This document shows positions 36,904 to 43,357 of a DNA stretch of 64,000 nt, piece after piece. A program made the translations under genes and the position numbers. The DNA lies in NCBI RefSeq assembly GCF_008639165.1, contig NZ_CP029197.1, positions 2,604,001 through 2,668,000 of the forward strand, given 5' to 3'. This stretch comes from Streptomyces venezuelae ATCC 10712. GTDB taxonomy: Bacteria > Actinomycetota > Actinomycetes > Streptomycetales > Streptomycetaceae. The notes under the pieces are model-generated. The model was not told the DNA's origin. It ran no database searches and saw nothing but the letters and a program-made list of their open reading frames with translations. Within the stretch, counting starts at the first letter, position 1. Each line of letters begins with the position of its first letter.

Positions 36904-37810
36904 CGGTCTCCCGCTGGGCGGCCGCCTGCCGCAGCGCGGCGAGCACCCGGGCCACCGCCGGACCCCCCTCCGCCCCGCGCCGCACCGCCGCGACGACATG
37001 ACGGCGCGGCTGGTCGGCCGCCAGCACCCGCATGACCACCCCGGTACGCCGCTCGGCGGCGGCCATCCGGGGCACCAGGGCCACCCCCATCCCGGCCTCG
37101 ACCATGGCGAGGATCGCGGTCCAGCCGGAGGCGCTGTGGGCCTGCTCGGGCACGAACCCCGCGGCCTCGCAGGCGGCGGTGGTGATCTCCGACCAGGGGC
37201 CCGAGCCGCCGAAGATCCACGGCTCGGCGGCGAGGTCGGCGAGCCGCAGACCGGGGGCGTCGGCGTGCGGGTGCCCGGCGGGCAGCGCCACGTCGAGCGG
37301 GTCGGCGAGCAGCGGGACCCGGCTGAACTTCGGGTCGTTCACGGCGGGCGCGTGGGCGGCGAGCGAGAGCGCCAGATCGACCTCGCCGGCTGCGAGCAGT
37401 TCGTACGCCTCCGCCGCCTCGGCCTCCCGGATCCGGACGTCGAGGCCGGGGTGCGCGGTGCGCAGCTGCCGGACGGCGGGGACGACGAGGGCGGGCACGG
37501 ACGTCGAGAACGCCGCGACCCGCACCTGTCCCGCCTCGCCCCGCAGATAGCCGTCGAGTTCGGCGTCGGCGCGCTCCAGCTGGGCGAAGACCACCTCCGC
37601 GTGCCGCAGCACGAGGTGGGCGGCGTCGGTGAGGCGGACCCGGCGGCCCTGCGCCTCCAGGAGCCGCACGCCGAGCTGCTTGGCGAGGTTGGTGAGCTGC
37701 TGCGAGACGGCCGAGGGGGTCATGAGCAGCGCCTCCGCGGTCGCGGTGACGGTGCCGCGGTCGCGGAGGGTGCGGAGGATCTGGAGCTTCTTGATGTCCC
37801 ACTCGGTCAT
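36890..37810 (-). CDS. LysR-family transcriptional regulator
   Basis: A 306-residue regulator. The winged helix-turn-helix occupies residues 1-62 (MTEWDIKKLQILRTLRDRG, TPSAVSQQLTNLAKQLG). The effector domain runs from about 88, beginning VRVAAFSTSVPALVVPAV. The ATG at 37810 is the family start; upstream frame is not conserved. It begins ten bases after the 37821 exporter stop and ends 59 bases before alc, all on the same strand. It is therefore well placed to control exporter and allantoicase through the two copies of the bipartite element. Ligand unknown. Confidence 0.9.
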   Translation of the reverse strand: MTEWDIKKLQILRTLRDRGTVTATAEALLMTPSAVSQQLTNLAKQLGVRLLEAQGRRVRLTDAAHLVLRHAEVVFAQLERADAELDGYLRGEAGQVRVAAFSTSVPALVVPAVRQLRTAHPGLDVRIREAEAAEAYELLAAGEVDLALSLAAHAPAVNDPKFSRVPLLADPLDVALPAGHPHADAPGLRLADLAAEPWIFGGSGPWSEITTAACEAAGFVPEQAHSASGWTAILAMVEAGMGVALVPRMAAAERRTGVVMRVLAADQPRRHVVAAVRRGAEGGPAVARVLAALRQAAAQRETVQQN

Positions 37811-37820
37811 GGGGCGCAAC

Positions 37821-38804
37821 CTACCGGGCCGAGCTGAGCGCCACTCCGCCGAGGATGAGCGCCATGCAGGCCGCGCCGAGGGCGCCGAGCCGCTCACCGA
37901 GCAGGGCGTACGAGAGGAGGGCGACGCAGACCGGCTGGAGGTAGTAGACGATCCCCGCGCGGGCGGCGCCGATGAGGGAGACGGCCTTGTTCCAGGCGAA
38001 GAAGGCGACGGCCGAGGACGCGACGCCGACGTAGAGCAGCGGGCCGACCGTGCCGGCGCCGACGGTGAACCCGCCCTGGACGGCGAGGGACACGGCGTAC
38101 ACGGGGGCGAGCATCAGCGCGCCGAGGAGGAAGGTGACGAAGAGGAAGGCGAGTCCGCCGATCTCGGCCGGCCTGCGCTTCAGCAGGGCGCTGTAGGAGG
38201 CGAAGGAGAGGGCCGCGGCGAACATCCACAGGTCGCCGGCGCCGAGGTCGAGGGCGAGGGAGCCCTTGCCGACGAGGAGCAGGACGCCGATGACGGCGGC
38301 CGCCATGCCGAGGACGCGGCGGGTGCCGAGGCGTTCGCCGCCGAGCCGGGACCAGACCGCCATGATCACCGGGGAGGCGGCCATGATCATGCCCATGTTG
38401 GTGGCGGAGGTGGTCAGTCCGGCCTGGTGCACCAGGGTGTTGTAGAGCGCGACGCCGAGGAGCGAGGCGAGCGCGACGAATCCGAGGTGCCGGCGGATGG
38501 CCTTCCGCTGCCGCCAGAACGGGCGGGCGGCGAACGGGGCGACGGCGACGAGGGCGATGACCCAGCGCCAGAAGACGGCCTGGACGGGTGGGACCGAGTC
38601 GGCCATGCCGCGGGTGGCGACGAAGCTGCCGGACCAGACGACGGTGGCGAGCAGGGCGAGGAGCACGCCGAAGCCGGCGCCTCGGGCGGGCGCCGGCTTC
38701 CGGGTGGCGGTGGGGGTGGGAGTCGCGGTGGGAGTGGTGGTCTCGGTGGGGGTGGGGGTCTCGGTGGGGGTGGGCGTCGGGTGGCGGGCGGTGATCAGGC
38801 TCAT
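37821..38804 (-). CDS. EamA-family (drug/metabolite) exporter with Thr-Pro repeat N-terminus
   Basis: A 327-residue membrane protein with ten helices in two EamA halves (residues 45-175 and 185-325). Motifs include ATVVWSGSFVATRGMADS and SPVIMAVWSRLGGERLG. Before the first helix is a low-complexity segment of about 30 residues of TPTPTET/TPTAT repeats, encoded by a GT-rich microsatellite-like tract at about 38700-38780. Exports a small metabolite of unknown identity. It begins five bases after the stop of the next exporter, yet has its own upstream element. Confidence 0.87.
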   Translation of the reverse strand: MSLITARHPTPTPTETPTPTETTTPTATPTPTATRKPAPARGAGFGVLLALLATVVWSGSFVATRGMADSVPPVQAVFWRWVIALVAVAPFAARPFWRQRKAIRRHLGFVALASLLGVALYNTLVHQAGLTTSATNMGMIMAASPVIMAVWSRLGGERLGTRRVLGMAAAVIGVLLLVGKGSLALDLGAGDLWMFAAALSFASYSALLKRRPAEIGGLAFLFVTFLLGALMLAPVYAVSLAVQGGFTVGAGTVGPLLYVGVASSAVAFFAWNKAVSLIGAARAGIVYYLQPVCVALLSYALLGERLGALGAACMALILGGVALSSAR

Positions 38805-38809
38805 GCGGC

Positions 38810-39772
38810 CTACCGTCGCACTCCCGAACCTTCCAGGTCCATCGAAACTTCCTGACCGTTCTTTTCAGTTGTGCTGAACGATTCGACGATCTGGCCCTCC
38901 GGGGCGGGGACCTTCGGCGTACGGGGGCTCAGCTGGCCCGCCAGGGTGGCACCGAAGGCGATCGCCATGCCGAGCAGCTGCACCGCGCCGAGCGCCTGGC
39001 CGAGCGCCGCCCAGCCGATGATCGCGGCGGTGATCGGCGACAGCGGGCCGAGCAGGGTGGCCGAGGAGGCGCTGAGCCGCTCGATGCCGCGGAACCAGAG
39101 GAAGTAGGAGATCGCGGTGTTGCCGAAGGCGAGGTAGGCGTAGCCGGCCAGGTTGGTGCCGGTGAGGGCCGGCGGGGCACCCTCGATCAGAAAGGCGATC
39201 GGCAGGATGACCAGGCCGCCCGCGGTGAGCTGCCAGCCGGTGAGGGCGAGGGCGCCGACGCCCTCGGGGCGGCCCCAGCGCTTGGCGAAGACGACGCCCG
39301 CCGACATCGAGAGCGAGGAGAGCAGTCCGGCGAGCACGCCGACCGTGTCGAAGGCCGCTCCGGCCTTGAGGACCACGAGGCTGACGCCGAAGGCGGCGGC
39401 GATGGCGGTGAGCAGGGTCTTCACCGTGGGCTTCTCACCGAGGAAGAGGGCGGCGAGACCGACGACGAAGAGCGGGCCGACCGAGCCGACGACGGCGGCG
39501 ACGCCGCCGGGGAGCCGGTAGGCGGCGAGGAAGAGCAGCGGGAAGAAGGCGCCGATGTTCAGGGCCCCGAGGACGGCCGACTTCCACCACCAGGCGCCCT
39601 GCGGGAGCTTGCGGGTGAGCGCCAGGAGCATCAGACCGGCGGGCAGGGCCCGCATCAGGCCGGTGAAGAGCGGCCGGTCGGGCGGCAGGAACTCGGTGGT
39701 GACGAAGTAGGTGGAGCCCCAGGAGATCGGGGCCAGGGCGGTGAGTGCGACGACGGCTGCCTTGCGGGACAT
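38810..39772 (-). CDS. EamA-family (drug/metabolite) exporter
   Basis: A 320-residue ten-helix EamA transporter (LTALAPISWGSTYFVTTEFL, RALPAGLMLLAL, GFLGEKPT-type loop reading LFLGEKPTVKT). The hydrophilic C-terminus from about residue 285 (SPRTPKVPAPEGQIVESF onward) is encoded by DNA that is also the regulatory element of the downstream exporter, suggesting that the tail arose by extension into a promoter. It is divergent from a MarR gene with palindromic operators between, so MarR probably controls it. Confidence 0.88.
   Translation of the reverse strand: MSRKAAVVALTALAPISWGSTYFVTTEFLPPDRPLFTGLMRALPAGLMLLALTRKLPQGAWWWKSAVLGALNIGAFFPLLFLAAYRLPGGVAAVVGSVGPLFVVGLAALFLGEKPTVKTLLTAIAAAFGVSLVVLKAGAAFDTVGVLAGLLSSLSMSAGVVFAKRWGRPEGVGALALTGWQLTAGGLVILPIAFLIEGAPPALTGTNLAGYAYLAFGNTAISYFLWFRGIERLSASSATLLGPLSPITAAIIGWAALGQALGAVQLLGMAIAFGATLAGQLSPRTPKVPAPEGQIVESFSTTEKNGQEVSMDLEGSGVRR
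38836..38878 (-). promoter_or_regulatory. Bipartite regulatory element, copy B (before the 37821 exporter)
   Basis: Minus strand TTCAG-N5-CTGAA, 17 bases, TTCGATGGACC, ending 32 bases before the exporter start. Apart from the central base of the repeat, all 25 other motif positions equal copy A, while the 17-base spacer differs. It lies inside the 3' end of the upstream exporter gene. Confidence 0.65.
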
Positions 39773-39836
39773 GACGGTCTCCCCCTTGCTGCGGATGCCG
39801 GTCCGAGGACCCCAGACCCTCCCGGTCTGGCTTGGC

Positions 39837-39874
39837 GGTAATTAACTTACCACTAAGCTACTCACTTGCAAGTG
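39837..39874. promoter_or_regulatory. Candidate MarR operators between the EamA and marR genes
   Basis: Two inverted repeats lie side by side: GGTAA-N5-TTACC at 39837-39851 and the perfect 12-base palindrome CACTTGCAAGTG at 39863-39874. They cover the divergent promoter region. CTTGCAAG-type palindromes are common MarR sites. A separate CCAGACC/GGTCTGG hairpin lies in the exporter leader at 39812-39830. Confidence 0.6.
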
Positions 39875-39916
39875 GCTTTCTTGCCATCGACTCACGAGGA
39901 AGAGGAGACTGCTCGC

Positions 39917-40429
39917 ATGGACACCAAGACCCCCGGCCCCGCCCGCGACGCCGTCGACGCCATCACCGACCAGTGGGCGGCCGTCCGCCCCGACCTGGAC
40001 ACCGTGCCGATGGCCGTGTTCGGGCGGATCTACCGGCTCGCCAACGCCATGCGCGGCCGGGTGGACAAGGCATACGCGCCCTACGGCCTGGCGCTCGGGG
40101 AGTTCGACGTGCTCGCGACCCTGCGCCGCTCGGGCGAGCCGTACACGCTCTCGCCGCGCGAGCTGACGGCGACGCTGATGATCACCACCGGCGGGATGAC
40201 CGGCCGGCTGGACAAGCTGGAGAAGGCGGGGCTCGTCACCCGCAGCCCCGATCCGCACGACCGGCGCGGACTGCGGGTCACCCTCACCGAGCACGGCAGG
40301 GAGCTGGTGGACCAGTCGGTCACGGCCGGTCTCGCGCAGCAGCGGGCGGCCCTGGAGGGCGCGCTCGACGCGGAGGAGGCGGAGCAGCTGGCCGGGCTGC
40401 TGCGGAAGCTGCTCGCGACCACGGCGTAG
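39917..40429 (+). CDS. MarR-family transcriptional regulator
   Basis: A 170-residue winged-helix protein. The wHTH spans about residues 60-125: SPRELTATLMITTGGMTGRLDKLEKAGLV, then the wing RSPDPHDRRGLRVTLTEHG. Dimerisation helices lie at both ends. I use the ATG with GAAGAGGAG upstream (giving MDTKTPGP); an earlier ATG falls inside the operator region. It probably represses itself and the divergent EamA exporter in response to a small exported molecule. Confidence 0.9.
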   Translation: MDTKTPGPARDAVDAITDQWAAVRPDLDTVPMAVFGRIYRLANAMRGRVDKAYAPYGLALGEFDVLATLRRSGEPYTLSPRELTATLMITTGGMTGRLDKLEKAGLVTRSPDPHDRRGLRVTLTEHGRELVDQSVTAGLAQQRAALEGALDAEEAEQLAGLLRKLLATTA

Positions 40430-40468
40430 GCCCGCTCAGGGCCCGTACGGGGTCCGCCCGGACGCACG

Positions 40469-40510
40469 CGAGGGCGCCGCGCGGTACGTCGGTACCGTGC
40501 GGCGCCCTCG
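40469..40510. terminator. Bidirectional terminator between marR and the 40532 gene
   Basis: A 19-base stem, CGAGGGCGCCGCGCGGTAC with partner and one G-T pair, and a four-base loop, between convergent genes. Confidence 0.86.
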
Positions 40511-40531
40511 GCGAAACGGAGGAGGAGGCGG

Positions 40532-40759
40532 TCAGGCCTTCTTGGACTTGTCGAGCAGCATCACCAGACCGGCGATGACCAGGAACAGCACCAGCGGTGC
40601 GGCCACGAACAGGCCGAGGGTCTCGATGACCTCCAGCTTGGGGGCCGGGTCGTCGCCGTCGTCGCGGGTGAGCGCGAGCGCGGGGGACGACATGAGCAGC
40701 ATCATCAGCGTCGTACCGGCCGCGAGCGAGCCGGCGCGCAGTGCGTTCTTCTTGTCCAC
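40532..40759 (-). CDS. Small exported or membrane protein
   Basis: A 75-residue protein. It has a signal-like N-terminus (AGSLAAGTTLMMLLMSSPALA), an acidic segment TRDDGDDPAPK and a C-terminal membrane helix (LGLFVAAPLVLFLVIAGLVMLL) followed by DKSKKA. The GTG start lacks a ribosome site, but TACGTT lies six bases upstream, compatible with a leaderless transcript. Conserved-looking but of unknown role. Downstream of malQ on the same strand; only 20 bases separate them. Confidence 0.68.
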   Translation of the reverse strand: MDKKNALRAGSLAAGTTLMMLLMSSPALALTRDDGDDPAPKLEVIETLGLFVAAPLVLFLVIAGLVMLLDKSKKA

Positions 40760-40779
40760 GGTGCAAACGTAGCGAACAC

Positions 40780-42900
40780 CTAATCGGACCGCGCGCCCGG
40801 GGGTGCCGTACGGGCGTCCGCGGGGGTGCCGGGCCCCTCCGGGGCCGCCGTCCGCGCGTGCAGTTCGCGCAGCAGCGCGTGCGCCCGGGGCGAGGCCGCG
40901 AGGCCCTCCAGGGTCAGCGGCTGCCCCTCCGCGTCCGCCAGCGGAAGCCGCCAGTTGGGGTACTCGTCCCAGGTGCCCGGCAGGTTCTGCGGTCTGCGGT
41001 CGCCCACCGCGTCCGGCAGCCACACCCCCACCATGCGGGCCGGGGTGTCGAGCAGGAACCGGTGGACCGCCCTGATCTCCGCCTCCTCCTCCCCCGGCCC
41101 CTCCGGCAGCAGCCCGCGCCGCTGGAACAGGCCCAGCCACTCGGCGGTCCCCGCCGCGTCCGCCGCCCGCTCGCGCTCCAGGTCGCCGGAGAGCAGCCCG
41201 AGCCGGTGCCGCAGCGTGACGTGGTCCCCGGCGAGCCGGGCGGCGGTCGGGGGCAGGTCGTGGGTGGTGGCGGTGGCCACGCAGTCGGCGCGCCAGGCGT
41301 CCGGGGACAGCGGGCGGCCGGTGCCCTCCCAGTCCCGCTCGAACCAGAGCACGGAGGTGCCGAACACCCCGCGCCCGGCCAGCTCCTCCCGGACGCCCGG
41401 CTCGACCGTGCCGAGGTCCTCGCCGATGACGAGCGCCCCGGCCCGGTGCGCCTCCAGGACGAGGACGGCGAGCATCGCCTCGGCGTCGTAGCGGACGTAG
41501 GTGCCCTCGGTGGGCTCGCGGCCCTCCGGCACCCACCAGAGCCGGAACAGGCCCATCACGTGGTCGATGCGCAGCGCGCCCGCGTGCCGCAGGAGTTCAC
41601 GCAGGAGACCGCGGTACGGGGCGTAGCCCGCGGCGGCGAGCGCGTCGGGCCGCCAGGGCGGCAGGCCCCAGTCCTGGCCGCGGGAGTTGAAGGCGTCGGG
41701 CGGGGCGCCGACCGACATGCCCGCGGCGAAGGCCTCCTGCTGGGCCCAGGTGTCGGAGCCCTCCGGGTGGACGCCGACCGCCAGGTCGTGGACGATCCCG
41801 ACCTCCATCCCGGCCTCGCGGGCGGCCGCGGCGGCGGCGGCGAGCTGCCGGTCCGTCAGCCAGGCGAGCCGGCAGTGGAAGTCGACCCGGGCGGCGAGGG
41901 CGGGGTCGTCGCGGACGACGGCCTCCGCGCCGCGCGGGCTGCGGAGCTCCTCGGGCCAGCCGCGCCAGTGCGGTCCGTGCCGCTCGGCGAGAGCCTGGTA
42001 GGTGGCGTGGTCCTCCAGGGCACGGCCGCGCGCGGCGAGGAAGTCGTGGAAGTCGGCGCGCCGCCCGGGGCCGAGCTCGACGCTCCCGACGACGAGTTCG
42101 AGGGCGCGCCGCTTGACCTCCCACACCGCGTCCCGGTCGATGGCCGCGCCCTTGCCGAGGACCCGCTCGCGCAGTTCCGCGGCCTCGGCCAGGACGCGGT
42201 CGAGCTCCTCGCGGCGCTCGGGGCCGACCAGGGCGTACTCGGGGATCTCCTCGATCCGCAGATGGACCGGGTCCGGGAAGCGGCGCGAGGAGGGGCGGTA
42301 CGGGGAGGGGTCGCTCGGCGACCCGGGCACGCCCGCGTGGAGCGGGTTGACCTGGACGAAGCCGGCGCCGTGCGTGCGGCCCGCCCAACTGGCGAGTTCG
42401 CGCAGGTCCCCCAGGTCGCCCATGCCCCAGGAGCGGCTGGAGAGCAGCGAGTAGAGCTGGACGAGCAGCCCGTACGCGCGCCGCCCGGGCCCGGGTACGC
42501 GCGCGGGGCTGACGATCAGGGTGGCGGTGGCGGCGCGCCCGTCGGGGGACTCGGCCTCGACGGTGTGGACGCCGAGGGGCAGCCGCTCCCAGTCCCGGCC
42601 GGTGACGACGGCGCCGTCCTCGGTGGTGACCCGGAGCCGGGTGCCCGGCGGCAGGTCCGCCGGCGGTCCGGCGGGCTCCACCCCCTGGCGCCGGACCAGG
42701 GTCGGGGGCAACAGGCGCTCCCGGTCGGCCCGTTCCGCCGCGTCCAGGGCGGCGGCGACCGCTTCCGGCGTGGCCGCGTCCACGCCGAGGGCGCCGAGGA
42801 CGGCCACCACGGTCGCGTCCGGCACGGGCACGGTGACGCCCGCGGAGGGGCTGTGGTCGGTGGCGACGCCGTGACGGGCGGCGAGGCGGGCCAGGGTCAC
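40780..42900 (-). CDS. malQ: 4-alpha-glucanotransferase (amylomaltase)
   Basis: Transfers alpha-1,4-glucan segments between oligosaccharides in maltodextrin and glycogen metabolism. It has 706 residues. An N-terminal actinobacterial extension (1-130) precedes the GH77 barrel. Active site: nucleophile Asp in ALRIDHVMGLFR, acid/base Glu in IGEDLGTV and the third acid in THDLPPTAARL. The GTG at 42900 follows GGAG at correct spacing and directly abuts the stop of a small upstream ORF, indicating coupling. The longer in-frame extension to 42930 is inside that ORF. Confidence 0.92.
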   Translation of the reverse strand: MTLARLAARHGVATDHSPSAGVTVPVPDATVVAVLGALGVDAATPEAVAAALDAAERADRERLLPPTLVRRQGVEPAGPPADLPPGTRLRVTTEDGAVVTGRDWERLPLGVHTVEAESPDGRAATATLIVSPARVPGPGRRAYGLLVQLYSLLSSRSWGMGDLGDLRELASWAGRTHGAGFVQVNPLHAGVPGSPSDPSPYRPSSRRFPDPVHLRIEEIPEYALVGPERREELDRVLAEAAELRERVLGKGAAIDRDAVWEVKRRALELVVGSVELGPGRRADFHDFLAARGRALEDHATYQALAERHGPHWRGWPEELRSPRGAEAVVRDDPALAARVDFHCRLAWLTDRQLAAAAAAAREAGMEVGIVHDLAVGVHPEGSDTWAQQEAFAAGMSVGAPPDAFNSRGQDWGLPPWRPDALAAAGYAPYRGLLRELLRHAGALRIDHVMGLFRLWWVPEGREPTEGTYVRYDAEAMLAVLVLEAHRAGALVIGEDLGTVEPGVREELAGRGVFGTSVLWFERDWEGTGRPLSPDAWRADCVATATTHDLPPTAARLAGDHVTLRHRLGLLSGDLERERAADAAGTAEWLGLFQRRGLLPEGPGEEEAEIRAVHRFLLDTPARMVGVWLPDAVGDRRPQNLPGTWDEYPNWRLPLADAEGQPLTLEGLAASPRAHALLRELHARTAAPEGPGTPADARTAPPGARSD

Positions 42901-42901
42901 T

Positions 42902-43093
42902 TCACACTCCGGGGGACTCCGTGCCCGCACTTCCTGGGGCGGTGGCTTCGCTGGTGAGGGGGGCGGCCGGGGTCAGCGGCGGCTCGCTGGTGAGGGGCGC
43001 GGCGTCGGGGAGCGGCGGTTCGCTGGTCAGCGGCTCGCCCGTCGGGGCCGACTGCTGCGGAATCCGTATGCGCTGGTGGGCGGTCGTGGTCAC
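42902..43093 (-). CDS. Small repeat-containing protein coupled to malQ
   Basis: A 63-residue ORF from a GTG with a good GGGAG site. The N-terminus is MTTTAHQRIRIPQQSAPTGE; the rest consists of three imperfect copies of PLTSEPPLTPAA-like units ending in ESPGV. Its TGA lies one base before the malQ start, with the malQ ribosome site inside its end. The protein is Pro/Ser/Thr-rich and probably disordered. The role may be translational rather than enzymatic. No family recognised. Confidence 0.6.
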   Translation of the reverse strand: MTTTAHQRIRIPQQSAPTGEPLTSEPPLPDAAPLTSEPPLTPAAPLTSEATAPGSAGTESPGV

Positions 43094-43357
43094 GGGGGTC
43101 TCCCGGTTCGTCTCGACTAGTGGGACCTGGGTGAGGACCTGGGTAATGACTGAGCCCTACCCACCGCACCTCGTTTTACCGGCGGAACGTGGCGAAGTGA
43201 CGTCACCTCGCCGACGGCTCGCCGGGCAAAGCCGACACAACGGCCACGCGCATTGACACCTCCGTGCGACGGGTGGTGGGCTCGTGACCCACTCGTGACC
43301 GAAACCCACTCGTGACCACACCGGCGCAGCGGCCGGGCTCGGCCGAAGGGAGACCCC
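43094..43357. promoter_or_regulatory. Divergent regulatory region with short repeats (malQ unit / GH84 gene)
   Basis: About 260 bases without a gene. Direct repeats of GACCTGGGT at 43124-43132 and 43136-43144 lie nearer the malQ unit. A ten-base palindrome GTGACGTCAC lies at 43197-43206. Three copies of CTCGTGACC at 43281-43289, 43292-43300 and 43309-43317 lie just before the GH84 gene. I could not assign promoters. Confidence 0.5.

Noticed and set aside
35697..37802. Allantoicase with a 320-residue N-terminal extension
   Set aside because: The extension is out of frame with, and antisense-like to, the LysR gene; the ATG at 36830 gives the normal family length.
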